A stretch of DNA of 64,000 nucleotides from Colwellia piezophila ATCC BAA-637 (GCF_000378625.1 NZ_KB905172.1:1-64000), one strand, 5' to 3'; shown: positions 1 through 8,395, counted from the first letter of the stretch. Numbers and translations: made by a program. The notes: generated by a model from the sequence alone, not told the origin.

Positions 1-27
1 CCACTCAGCGAGAATTAAAAGGCTTAG

Positions 28-128
28 AGGCAAGGCATTGATTGAAGAGAATGGTTATTCAGGAGAATATGCTCCTGCATTCTCTAATAAGCTGCATCCA
101 TGCAGCGTCCTTGTCAAAATCAATAACG
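28..128. repeat. Dispersed structured repeat, copy 1
   Basis: This 101-nt core recurs at 34454-34554 with about 93 of 101 identical positions and no length change. It can fold into two hairpins. One pairs GAGAATG (47-53) with CATTCTC (78-84), topped by CAGGAG/CTCCTG (60-65/72-77). The other pairs GCTGCAT (91-97) with ATGCAGC (100-106). Outside the core, AAAGGCTTA (18-26) is complementary to TAAGCCTTT (136-144), so the core sits between local inverted arms that differ from those of the other copy. It has no coding potential. It could be a mobile palindromic element or a structured RNA. The orientation is unknown. Confidence 0.8.
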
Positions 129-330
129 CAGCATGTAAGCCTTTGCCTTTTATTAGGTACTCGCCCTCTGGGAGCTTGCTCGATGCCCACTAACATCGTT
201 AAATTTATTTGATTTAGAATGACTAAACCGAAACAAATCCCCCTTGTTATTGAACATTGAGCATAGCTCTGAGTTGGGAAGAAATTTAATCAAATTGGTA
301 TTAGCCTGCACTGTTATCTAGACGGAACGA

Positions 331-412
331 GTGCGCATAATTAGCACTAAGGACTTAGCTGCATTATTTACGGGGGAACCTACTACCCTATCTATTGTGC
401 TAATTAGTGCAC
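331..412. repeat. Inverted repeat upstream of the DUF481 gene
   Basis: TAATTAGCAC (338-347) is perfectly complementary to GTGCTAATTA (397-406), and GTGC (331-334) extends the pairing to GCAC (409-412) across a small internal loop. The loop between the arms is 49 nt. The rest of the 1-567 intergenic stretch is AT-rich and shows only the repeat at 28-128 and a run of nine C around 520-528. The role is unknown: it may be a regulatory hairpin or the remains of an inserted element. Confidence 0.45.
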
Positions 413-567
413 TATTCACCTCACTAAAACGATGGGCTAAACCGTATTAAATTAATTTGGTTAACAGAGTGTTTACAAGTTGGCGGCATGGCTAAAGTTT
501 GATAAAATTCGGAAAAATTCCCCCCCCTAAATTTCAATTGATTAATAATCATTTATTAAGGATGAAC

Positions 568-1374
568 ATGAAATCTAAAATAGCGATTGCCGCACTGCTT
601 TTATCACCTTTGTCTGGCCAATATGCCTTAGCTGAAGACGAAGCTGAAGTTGAAGAAAAATCAGCATTAACTGTTTCTGCTGAGCTAGGCTTTTTATACA
701 AAACAGGTAACACCAAAAGTGGTGATATTAAAGTCGGTATAAACTTAAAGCATGAAAAAGACCAATGGTTAAACATGTTAGCTTTTAACGCACTTGCTAA
801 AAAGCTTGAAACAGAAGATGAAAATGGCAAAGACGTATATGAAAGCACTGACAATAAGTGGGACATTTTAGGTCAGTCTAACTACTCACTTGAAGAAGGT
901 GGCAAAAATTATCTTTACGGTAGTGCATTTTATCAACAAAATAAATTCAACAGCTTTGCCTATCAAACATCTGCATCACTTGGTTGGGGTCGTCATTGGA
1001 TAGACAATGAAACCAGTTCATTTTTTGCTGATATCGGTCCGGGTGTAAAATACGACGTTATTCGTGCAGAGCCAGCAACAGCAACAACAATAGCAACTGA
1101 AGAGTACAGTGAAACCGCCGCTATATTGCAAGTACAAGCACTATACACCAATAAGATAAACGACTTTGTTGAGTTCAAGCAATACTTTGTTGCCAAACAA
1201 GCCGTTGAGTCTGATAAGAATAGTTATTATCGTTCAGAGACGTCACTTACTACTAAGTTAATTGACTCTTTACAGTTTAAATTCTCTTTCCTTGTAGAGC
1301 ATGATACTGAAGTAGAAACAGGTTTTGAAAATACTAACACCGAAACCTCAGTGACTTTAGTTTATAGCTTCTAG
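568..1374 (+). CDS. DUF481 family outer-membrane beta-barrel protein
   Basis: The product is 268 residues if the ATG at 568 is used. This ATG is preceded by AAGG at a suitable distance and opens a clean signal peptide (MKSKIAIAALLLSPLSGQYALA, positively charged start and hydrophobic core) that would be cleaved after ALA. An upstream in-frame start at 499 would place an unlikely polar stretch before the signal. The mature part begins with an acidic segment and continues as alternating short beta strands ending in an aromatic residue (TLVYSF), as in barrel proteins inserted by the BAM machinery. The pattern (GFLYKTGNTKSGD near the N-terminus, repeated alternating strands) fits the DUF481/YdiY salt-induced family. 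Its substrate or function is not known. It stands alone, followed by a terminator at 1422. Confidence 0.8.
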   Translation: MKSKIAIAALLLSPLSGQYALAEDEAEVEEKSALTVSAELGFLYKTGNTKSGDIKVGINLKHEKDQWLNMLAFNALAKKLETEDENGKDVYESTDNKWDILGQSNYSLEEGGKNYLYGSAFYQQNKFNSFAYQTSASLGWGRHWIDNETSSFFADIGPGVKYDVIRAEPATATTIATEEYSETAAILQVQALYTNKINDFVEFKQYFVAKQAVESDKNSYYRSETSLTTKLIDSLQFKFSFLVEHDTEVETGFENTNTETSVTLVYSF

Positions 1375-1421
1375 AAAATAAACAACGTAAAACTTAGTTG
1401 CTTCATCTCCAACTTAATAAT

Positions 1422-1456
1422 AAGGCTGTCATTTCTTTTAGAAAACAGCCTTTTTT
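1422..1456 (+). terminator. Rho-independent terminator of the DUF481 gene
   Basis: AAGGCTGT (1422-1429) pairs with ACAGCCTT (1445-1452), and an inner TTTCT/AGAAA stem closes a tiny loop. A run of T follows. It lies about 50 nt after the stop codon of the preceding gene. Confidence 0.85.
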
Positions 1457-1504
1457 ATTGTCTTTTTTTACTTATAAAAAGCTGAACCGCTGCTCATTAC
1501 ACAC

Positions 1505-1533
1505 AAAAAACCAGTCGTTGAGGCTGGTTTTTT
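1505..1533. terminator. Probable bidirectional terminator
   Basis: AAAAAACCAG (1505-1514) pairs with CTGGTTTTTT (1524-1533), leaving a 9-nt loop. T-runs occur on both strands, so it can stop plus-strand readthrough and minus-strand transcripts coming from aceA through the MITE-like element. Confidence 0.7.
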
Positions 1534-1542
1534 CATTAGTTA

Positions 1543-1786
1543 ACTAGTTAACCTGAACTCTGGATAATGAGTGCTTGATGTTTAATTAAAAACAACAACT
1601 TACGATTATTAAGAATAAAATTTACAAGGTTAAGTAACGATATACTCTATCAATGTTTCAATTTATTCGATTATCAAGGCAAAACGTTTATGAATAACGG
1701 GTTATTTATTGACGTTTTAACGCTGATAATCAGATAAAGGGGAATATTGAGCAAGTGCTGCTTATCCAGAGTTCAGGTTAGTTAGT
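1543..1786. mobile_element. MITE-like element with 25-bp terminal inverted repeats
   Basis: The left end (1543-1567) and the reverse complement of the right end (1762-1786) match at 23 of 25 positions. The inner 18 (AACCTGAACTCTGGATAA) are identical. The 244-bp segment has no plausible coding sequence and is AT-rich. The size, perfect-type termini and absence of a gene fit a miniature inverted-repeat element mobilised by a transposase encoded elsewhere. Its right end stops 7 bp short of the last base of the aceA stop codon. I cannot name the parent insertion sequence or define a target duplication with certainty. Confidence 0.7.
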
Positions 1787-1793
1787 AAGGAAT

Positions 1794-3380
1794 CTAGCTA
1801 AACTGGTTAGACGTATTGTTCGCGCCGCCAGCTTTAAGTGCATTCTCACCAGCAAAGTATTCTTTGTGATCATCACCCATGTCAGAGCCTGACATGTTTT
1901 GGTGTTTAACACAGGCGATACCTTGACGAATTTCTTTACGCTGTACACCTTTAACATAACCCAACATTGCCTCATCACCAAAGTACTCTTTCGCCAAGTT
2001 ATCAACAGACAATGCTGTGGTATGGTAAGTAGGCAAAGTGATCAAGTGATGGAAGATACCGGCTTCACGTGCAGTATCCGCTTGGAAACTACGAATCTTG
2101 TCATCTGCACGTTTAGATAATTCAGTTTCATCATAGTCAACACTCATTAAATCAGCACGAACATAGCGAGAAACATCTTCACCTGCAGCAACCATGGCAT
2201 CAAAGGCTTGTTGACGGAAGTTCAACGTCCAGTTAAATGATGGGCTGTTGTTGTAAACCAGTTTAGCATTGGGAATTTCTTTACGAACCTCGTTCATCAT
2301 TGCGGTGATATCAGCAACGTTTGGTGTTGCCGTTTCAATCCATAATAGATCAGCGCCGGCTTTAATGGCTTCGATGCTATCAAAAACACAACGCTCTTCA
2401 CCCGTACCTTGACGGAACTGGTATAGACCAGAAGGTAAACGCTTAGGACGAACTAGCTTACCGTCACGGTTAAAGCATACGTCGCCTTCAGCCATGTCAG
2501 CTACGTCAATTTCTTCTACATCTAAGAAAGAATTATAGATATCACCTTGATCGCCCGGCTCTTTAACTACCGCGATTTCTTTAGTAAGACCTGCACCTTC
2601 AGAGTCAGTACGGGAAACGATAATACCGTTATCGATACCTAGTTCTAGGAAGGCATGGCGCAAGGCACGGATCTTAGAATGAAAATCTGCGTGAGGAACC
2701 GTTACTTTACCGTCTTGATGGCCACACTGTTTTTCATCGGCAACTTGATTTTCGATTTGCAGCGCACAAGCACCGGCCTCAATCATTTGTTTGGCCATAA
2801 GGTAAGTTGCTTCAGCATTACCAAAACCGGCATCGATATCAGCAATAATTGGCACAACGTGAGTCACGTGATTATCAATTTTATATTGAATGGCAGCTTT
2901 ATCGCCTTCGCTTGCTTTATCTAAGTCGCGGAATAAACCGCCTAGCTCACGTGCATCAGCTTGACGTAGGAAAGTGTACAGCTCGGCAACCAATGAAGCT
3001 ACCGAGGTCTTTTCGTGCATAGACTGATCAGGAAGTGGACCAAATTCACTGCGCAGTGCAGCAACCATCCAACCAGAAAGGTACAAATAACGACGGTCTG
3101 TTTTACCATCAAAATGCTTCTTGATCGAAATCATTTTTTGTTGGCCAACAAAACCATGCCAGCAACCTAAAGATTGAGTGTACTGAGAGCTATCAGCATC
3201 ATAAGCGTCCATATCGCGACGCATAATGTCGGCAGTGTACTGAGCAATCTCTAAACCGGTTTTGAAGCGATTTTGTGTGCGCATACGGGCAACAGACTCA
3301 GGATTAATTGCAGCCCAAGAGCTACCCGCTTTTTCTTTAATAGCTTTAACCGCTTCGATTGCACTTTGATAGTTAGACAT
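1794..3380 (-). CDS. aceA: Isocitrate lyase (long class)
   Basis: This is the first enzyme of the glyoxylate shunt. It cleaves isocitrate to succinate and glyoxylate and acts in the cytoplasm. The protein is 528 residues from ATG 3380 (MSNYQSAIEAV), which has GGAG seven bases upstream; an in-frame TTG four codons earlier would overlap that ribosome site and is rejected. The catalytic-loop motif KQCGH lies at about 217-221, with Cys219 as the expected active-site residue, preceded by the metal and substrate region around ADIDAGFGN (180-188). The length near 530 and the KQCGHQDGK variant mark the long class known from Pseudomonas, not the 430-residue E. coli form. It is divergent from a LysR gene across a 340-bp region, and malate synthase G lies 2.7 kb away, so the two shunt enzymes are neighbours but not co-transcribed. 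Confidence 0.97.
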   Translation of the reverse strand: MSNYQSAIEAVKAIKEKAGSSWAAINPESVARMRTQNRFKTGLEIAQYTADIMRRDMDAYDADSSQYTQSLGCWHGFVGQQKMISIKKHFDGKTDRRYLYLSGWMVAALRSEFGPLPDQSMHEKTSVASLVAELYTFLRQADARELGGLFRDLDKASEGDKAAIQYKIDNHVTHVVPIIADIDAGFGNAEATYLMAKQMIEAGACALQIENQVADEKQCGHQDGKVTVPHADFHSKIRALRHAFLELGIDNGIIVSRTDSEGAGLTKEIAVVKEPGDQGDIYNSFLDVEEIDVADMAEGDVCFNRDGKLVRPKRLPSGLYQFRQGTGEERCVFDSIEAIKAGADLLWIETATPNVADITAMMNEVRKEIPNAKLVYNNSPSFNWTLNFRQQAFDAMVAAGEDVSRYVRADLMSVDYDETELSKRADDKIRSFQADTAREAGIFHHLITLPTYHTTALSVDNLAKEYFGDEAMLGYVKGVQRKEIRQGIACVKHQNMSGSDMGDDHKEYFAGENALKAGGANNTSNQFS

Positions 3381-3722
3381 ATCATTCTCCAAAAGTATTG
3401 TTGTAGATTAATGAGTAGTTATAGGTGATCATTAGTATTGGTTGTTTAACTTCCTACTCTGGAGATTCAATCAGAGATCAAACCTCAACATGACTACCAA
3501 GAAGTAAGCTTTCATACCGGACTACAAAAACAATAACCCAATACCTAGGTATTTTTAAAATATATAATCACTATTGCCACCATTCACACAATGAATACAA
3601 CTCCGCATTTATTACCTTGTTTAGCGATTATTTATCACTAAAATTATAAAATTTCATTGAATTACCCCATTATTTAGCTTATATCTATCTGACTTATATT
3701 TATTGAAAGAACCATCAACGAC
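3381..3722. promoter_or_regulatory. Divergent aceA / lysR control region
   Basis: This 342-bp AT-rich gap must hold the promoters of both divergent genes. It contains a 14-bp perfect palindrome AATACCTAGGTATT at 3540-3553 and, 19 nt further, CACTATTGCCA at 3569-3579. The same CACTATTGCCA and a CCTAGG core also occur upstream of malate synthase (5967-5977 and 5993-5998). Read in the direction of each target gene, the order of the two boxes is the same. A LysR regulator acting from this region on aceA is likely from gene layout, but the binding site is not proven. Confidence 0.5.
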
Positions 3723-4670
3723 ATGAATATTTCTAAAATTGATTTAAACTTACTTATTTATTTAGACGTATTATTGCGTGAGAAGAATGTTACCCGGGCA
3801 GCAAGCCAGCTTAATATTACCCAACCGGCAATGAGCAATGGCTTAAAACGATTAAGAACTTTATTTAACGACCCTATTTTAGTGCGCACTTCTGACGGCA
3901 TGGTACCAACAGAACGCGCCCGCACTCTAGGGCCAAGCATTCGAAAAATATTACTTGAGTTAGAAGAAGCGTTGCAAGGCGAAGAAGAGTTTAACGAATT
4001 TAATAGCCAGCGGGTCTTTAGGATAATGGCCAGTGACTATGCCGCTTCAACGCTGATCCCTACACTTCTAAGGGCTTTAAATGAAGTAGCACCGAATGTC
4101 ACCTTAGACATTATGACGCCAAGTGATGTCACCTTTCATGATGTAGAGGCCGGTAAAATTGATATGGCGATTAACCGCTTTGATGAGTTACCGCAATCTT
4201 TTCATCAAAAAGCGATATGGCGTGACTCTTTCTCATGTTTATTAAATGCTAATAGCCCATTAGTCAGTCAGTTTAATTTAAACGCTTACTTAGGCGCGAA
4301 ACACGTTTGGGTTTCCAAAACGGGCTTTGGTGTCGGCGTGGGTATGGATCCCAAAGATGTGCAAAAGCTTGGCTGGGTTGATGAAGCACTGGCTCGCTTA
4401 GGCAAGAAGCGCGATATTAAGGTCTTTACCCGTAATTATCATGTTGCCATGCAATTAGCTTACGAAGATAACTTAATTGCCACTTTACCGACAAAAGCCG
4501 CGATGTTACATAAAAATGACAGTAACTATACTATTGTAAAACCACCATTTGATATTCCAGAAATAGAGCTTAAGATGATCTGGAGTCCCTTATTACATCA
4601 CGATGCTAGTCATATTTGGTTTAGAAAATTAGTTATTGCTGCTGCTGTAAAATGCCAGGAAACTATATAA
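3723..4670 (+). CDS. LysR-family transcriptional regulator
   Basis: The product is a 315-residue LysR-type regulator. A winged helix-turn-helix occupies about residues 1-65 (DLNLLIYLDVLL, then AASQLNITQPAMSNGLKRLR as the recognition region). It is followed by the linker helix and a two-lobed effector domain from about 90 to the end. The N-terminal pattern IDLNLL with FNDPILVRT resembles the NodD/LeuO/MexT-like branch more than CysB. It is divergent from aceA, and its stop is only six bases from the start of an LrgA-type gene, so it is probably the first gene of an lrgA-lrgB operon and may control that operon, aceA and glcB. The effector is unknown; a C2 to C4 acid is plausible from context. 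Confidence 0.88.
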   Translation: MNISKIDLNLLIYLDVLLREKNVTRAASQLNITQPAMSNGLKRLRTLFNDPILVRTSDGMVPTERARTLGPSIRKILLELEEALQGEEEFNEFNSQRVFRIMASDYAASTLIPTLLRALNEVAPNVTLDIMTPSDVTFHDVEAGKIDMAINRFDELPQSFHQKAIWRDSFSCLLNANSPLVSQFNLNAYLGAKHVWVSKTGFGVGVGMDPKDVQKLGWVDEALARLGKKRDIKVFTRNYHVAMQLAYEDNLIATLPTKAAMLHKNDSNYTIVKPPFDIPEIELKMIWSPLLHHDASHIWFRKLVIAAAVKCQETI

Positions 4671-4676
4671 GCCACC

Positions 4677-5057
4677 ATGAAAAACCTTTTCTATACCATT
4701 TTTGCCATCAGCATTTGTTTACTACTAGGAAAGCTTGCTAATGCGCTATTAGCAGCTTTACCCGCCAGTTTATATGGCATGATTATTTATGCGTTATTTT
4801 TACAGTTAAATTGGTTTAGCGTTGCCAGAGTGACTAAAACTAATCAGTGGTTTATTAAACATATGGGAGTATGCCTGGTACCTGCAGGTATGGGTATCAT
4901 TGATAATTTCCAGTTAATTCAGCAACACGGCATTTCGCTAGTCGCTATTATTTTTAGCTCAACTTTATTATTACTCACTGTCATTGGTTACTTAAGTGAG
5001 CGTTTTTTAACAACGTCTAACAATAATACGGCTAAAACAACGACAGGTTCAAGCTAA
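4677..5057 (+). CDS. LrgA/CidA-family membrane protein
   Basis: This small integral membrane protein has 126 residues and about four hydrophobic segments (roughly 5-22, 28-45, 60-80 and 88-108). The family pattern is visible in LPASLYGMIIYALFLQL and in the segment around FIKHMGVCLVPAGMGIID, which matches the CidA/LrgA family. Family members were first described as holin-like, and later work links LrgAB-type pairs to transport of small carboxylates such as pyruvate or glycolate. The stop codon shares one base with the ATG of the next gene (TAATG), showing translational coupling with the LrgB partner. The location between the two glyoxylate-shunt enzymes favours a transport role. This is inferred. 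Confidence 0.85.
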   Translation: MKNLFYTIFAISICLLLGKLANALLAALPASLYGMIIYALFLQLNWFSVARVTKTNQWFIKHMGVCLVPAGMGIIDNFQLIQQHGISLVAIIFSSTLLLLTVIGYLSERFLTTSNNNTAKTTTGSS

Positions 5058-5779
5058 TGCTAAGTACTTTCATTGCGAACAGCCCAATATGGGCGAGTAT
5101 TGTTATCACCTTAGTCACCATAACAACGTATCAATTAGCAGCAGCTTGCCAACAGAAATGGCAATCTATTTGGTTAAATCCCATGCTGATCTCTATTTGT
5201 GTGTTGGTCCCCCTGCTGCTTATTCTTGAACTTAACTATCAGGAATATAGTCAGACAACTCAGATACTTAACCTTATGTTAGAGCCCGCTATTGTCGCGC
5301 TAGGTTTCCCTCTTTACCAACAGCTAAAGCAAATTCGTTTACACTGGCGAGAAATGACTGCTATTTTGGTCTTTGGTATCGTTATCGTTATCTCGGTGAG
5401 TTTTATTCTGGCCATGTTATTAATCAAAGCTCCTGACATAGCCATCGCTTTGTCCCTTAAATCAGTTACCACACCTATTGGCATTACCTTAACCGAGCAA
5501 TTATTTGGTGATAGTTCCATCACAGCGTTTGCTATCTTGATTGCCGGTTTGTTTGGTGCCTTGCTTGGCCCTCAATGGCTGAGTTTTATTGGCGTAAACT
5601 CCGCCAAAGCCCAAGGGTTAGCCATTGGTAGTGCTAGCCATGTAATTGGCACCGCAGTCCTGGTCCGCAAGAGCGCTGAACATGGTGCATATAGTTCAGT
5701 GGCGCTGATTTTCTCAGCCGTATTAACGGCACTTATTAGCCCTTGGCTCATTCCCTTGTTACAGCAGCTATTTAACTGA
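5057..5779 (+). CDS. LrgB-family membrane protein
   Basis: The 240-residue polytopic membrane protein has hydrophobic segments throughout. The conserved LrgB block is visible as LSLKSVTTPIGITLTEQLFG (about 134-153), and a GSASHVIGTA segment (about 192-201) is typical of the family. Its start overlaps the stop of the LrgA gene by one base. In the plant homologue PLGG1, LrgA- and LrgB-like halves are fused and export glycolate and glycerate from plastids, and in Bacillus a related pair takes up pyruvate. These precedents are established; which substrate is used here is not visible from sequence. A hairpin at 5805 follows. Confidence 0.88.
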   Translation: MLSTFIANSPIWASIVITLVTITTYQLAAACQQKWQSIWLNPMLISICVLVPLLLILELNYQEYSQTTQILNLMLEPAIVALGFPLYQQLKQIRLHWREMTAILVFGIVIVISVSFILAMLLIKAPDIAIALSLKSVTTPIGITLTEQLFGDSSITAFAILIAGLFGALLGPQWLSFIGVNSAKAQGLAIGSASHVIGTAVLVRKSAEHGAYSSVALIFSAVLTALISPWLIPLLQQLFN

Positions 5780-5804
5780 AGCAGTTTAAGTCAATGTCAC
5801 CAGC

Positions 5805-5833
5805 AAGCATCATTCACAATATGAATGATGCTT
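5805..5833 (+). terminator. Hairpin after lrgB, possible terminator
   Basis: AAGCATCATTC (5805-5815) pairs perfectly with GAATGATGCTT (5823-5833) over an 11-bp stem with a seven-base loop. No clear T-run follows, so termination would be weak or Rho-assisted. It lies 26 nt after the lrgB stop. Confidence 0.55.
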
Positions 5834-6125
5834 ATCATAAAGTACAATGATATGAATTCGCTAACAGCGTCCTCTTTAATAAATAATATATAAGTCCTAT
5901 TTAACAACGTCTTACTAAAATAAAATAACATCTTCAGTTTCACAACTATATTTCAAACCCCAAAAGCACTATTGCCAGCAGTGATAATAAGCCCTAGGAT
6001 TATCATTAATATTTATTTATAGCATTCGTTTTTCATAAAATGACCGAAATATCGCTAAAATAAACACTTTCACACCCACATTCTTAACGCTTTAAGCAAA
6101 TTTTTAAAATAAGGTGAAGTAAAAA
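5834..6125 (+). promoter_or_regulatory. Upstream region of malate synthase with boxes shared with aceA
   Basis: This AT-rich region contains CACTATTGCCA (5967-5977) and, 15 nt on, CCTAGG (5993-5998). Both words also occur in the aceA-lysR gap in the same order relative to the target gene. A purine-rich AAGGTGAAG just before 6126 is the likely ribosome site. I cannot place a convincing sigma-70 promoter. Confidence 0.45.
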
Positions 6126-8294
6126 ATGGCAGCGACAGTATTAGTAGAGAACTTAACAGTAAGCCAATGTCTTTTTGATTTTATTGAATATGAAGCATTA
6201 CCTGGCACCGATATTAGTTCGAGTCATTTTTGGCAGGCGTTTTCTAGCATAATTAATGACTTAGGCCCTGAAAATAAAAATCTTTTATTAAAAAGAGATA
6301 CGCTGCAAGCCAGTATTGATGATTACCATAGAGGCAACAAGCCTCTTGATTTTTCTCACTATAAAAATTTCTTGAGCGAAATTAATTACCTTGTGCCGCA
6401 AGTTGAAGATTTTCATATTAATACGACTAATGTCGATAATGAATTAGCTCTTATGGCTGGCCCTCAGCTTGTTGTGCCAATCATGAATGCACGTTTCGCC
6501 TTAAATGCCGTAAACGCACGTTGGGGCAGTTTGTATGATGCGCTTTATGGCAGCGACGTGATAAGCGATGAAGATGGCGCACAGCCAAATAAAGCCTATA
6601 ACCCGGTACGTGGTAAAAAGGTTATCGCCTTTGCTAAAGATTATTTAGATCAAGCGCTGCCATTGGTATCGGGTAGTCATGAACAGGCCGTTGGTTATCA
6701 CTTAACTGAACAACAATTGATGGTAAGCCTTGCTGATGGCCAGCAAAGTCCCTTAAAGACGCCGTCAGCTTTTATTGGTTTTACTGGCAGTATCAATAAT
6801 CCAGAAGCCTTGATGTTCTCCAACAATGGTTTACATCTCAACCTACAGTTTAACGATAACAGCGCTATTGGCCAAGAAGATGCTGCGGGCTTAAGTGACA
6901 TCATGCTTGAGTCTGCTTTAACCACCATTATGGATTGTGAAGATTCTGTCGCCGCTGTTGATGGCGAAGATAAAGTAGTAGCTTATCGAAATTGGCTAGG
7001 TTTGATGACAGGTAAGTTATCTGCAACATTAAATAAAAATGGTAAAACCATCACCCGTACCATGAACAGTGACTTTAGTGTACAGACACTAAATGGTGAC
7101 ACCGTTACCCTCAAAGGCCGGAGTTTAATGTTCATTCGTAATGTAGGCCATTTAATGACAAATAATGCCATTATCGATAGTCAAGGCAACGAGATACCCG
7201 AAGGCATACTTGATGCGATGATCACCTCACTAGTTGCCATACATGATTTGAAAGGCAATGGTCAATACAGTAACAGTAGTGAAGGTTCAATTTACATTGT
7301 TAAACCAAAAATGCACGGTCCTGAAGAAGTCGCCTTTGCCAACACCTTATTTTCTCGTGTGGAAACCGCGTTATCATTACCGCAAAATACCATAAAAATG
7401 GGCATAATGGATGAGGAAAGACGCACCAGTGTTAATTTAAAGAATTGTATTTTTGCGGCTAAAGATCGCGTGGCATTTATCAATACCGGCTTTTTAGACC
7501 GAACTGGCGATGAAATTCATACCTCGATGATGGCCGGTGCGATGGCAAGAAAAGCAGATATTAAACTAACACCTTGGATTGGTGCGTATGAAGATAACAA
7601 TGTTGATGTCGGTCTTGCCTGTGGTTTTAGCAAAAAGGCACAAATTGGCAAAGGCATGTGGCCTATTCCCGATCAAATGTCGAATATGCTAGCAACCAAA
7701 ATAAACCATGTTGAAGCAGGGGCAAATACTGCTTGGGTTCCCTCACCTACTGCAGCAACACTACATGCTATTCATTATCACCGCGTCAATGTTTTTGATT
7801 TACAGAAAAAATTAGCCAAACGTTTGCCAGCTAATATTGACGATATTTTAACGATTCCCTTAGCAGAGAACACTAACTGGACTGACGCTGAAATTAGCCA
7901 AGAGCTAGATAATAATTGCCAGGGAATTTTAGGCTATGTGGTACGCTGGATAGATCACGGTGTTGGCTGTTCGAAAGTCCCCGATATCAATAACGTTGGC
8001 TTAATGGAAGATAGAGCTACTTTGCGAATTTCTAGTCAACACATTGCCAATTGGTTGTGCCATAACATTTGTACCACTGAGCAAGTGCTGACAAGTTTGA
8101 AGAAGATGGCCTCTATTGTTGATAAACAAAATGCCAAAGATGCTAGCTATCAAGCGATGAGTGATGATTTTAGTAACAACATTGCCTTTAAAGCCGCGTC
8201 AGCACTTATATTTGAAGGTGTTACCCAAGCCAATGGCTACACCGAGCCATTACTACATCAATATCGTTTAGCAAAGAAGCGTCAATTGAGCTAG
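6126..8294 (+). CDS. glcB: Malate synthase G
   Basis: This cytoplasmic enzyme condenses glyoxylate with acetyl-CoA to malate, completing the glyoxylate shunt begun by isocitrate lyase. The 722 residues match the 723 or so typical of the monomeric G isoform, not the 530-residue A form. Recognisable blocks include the DCEDSVAAVDGEDK segment near residue 270 (Mg2+ and glyoxylate site), the VRWIDHGVGCSKVPDI segment near 606, and MEDRATLR, in which Asp630 corresponds to the catalytic base Asp631 of the E. coli enzyme. In E. coli this isoform belongs to glycolate use. No glycolate oxidase genes are seen here; its neighbours are an LrgAB pair and a LysR gene. A strong terminator lies at 8359. Confidence 0.97.
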   Translation: MAATVLVENLTVSQCLFDFIEYEALPGTDISSSHFWQAFSSIINDLGPENKNLLLKRDTLQASIDDYHRGNKPLDFSHYKNFLSEINYLVPQVEDFHINTTNVDNELALMAGPQLVVPIMNARFALNAVNARWGSLYDALYGSDVISDEDGAQPNKAYNPVRGKKVIAFAKDYLDQALPLVSGSHEQAVGYHLTEQQLMVSLADGQQSPLKTPSAFIGFTGSINNPEALMFSNNGLHLNLQFNDNSAIGQEDAAGLSDIMLESALTTIMDCEDSVAAVDGEDKVVAYRNWLGLMTGKLSATLNKNGKTITRTMNSDFSVQTLNGDTVTLKGRSLMFIRNVGHLMTNNAIIDSQGNEIPEGILDAMITSLVAIHDLKGNGQYSNSSEGSIYIVKPKMHGPEEVAFANTLFSRVETALSLPQNTIKMGIMDEERRTSVNLKNCIFAAKDRVAFINTGFLDRTGDEIHTSMMAGAMARKADIKLTPWIGAYEDNNVDVGLACGFSKKAQIGKGMWPIPDQMSNMLATKINHVEAGANTAWVPSPTAATLHAIHYHRVNVFDLQKKLAKRLPANIDDILTIPLAENTNWTDAEISQELDNNCQGILGYVVRWIDHGVGCSKVPDINNVGLMEDRATLRISSQHIANWLCHNICTTEQVLTSLKKMASIVDKQNAKDASYQAMSDDFSNNIAFKAASALIFEGVTQANGYTEPLLHQYRLAKKRQLS

Positions 8295-8358
8295 TTTCTA
8301 CGAAAATAAGTGATGCAATGCCATTTCATTGCGGGATCACTTAAAATGAATCAACATA

Positions 8359-8395
8359 GGCGCTATTGACCATTGAACAATAGCGCCATTTTTTT
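8359..8395 (+). terminator. Rho-independent terminator of glcB
   Basis: GGCGCTATTG (8359-8368) pairs perfectly with CAATAGCGCC (8378-8387), and a T-run follows. It is 64 nt after the glcB stop codon. Confidence 0.92.
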
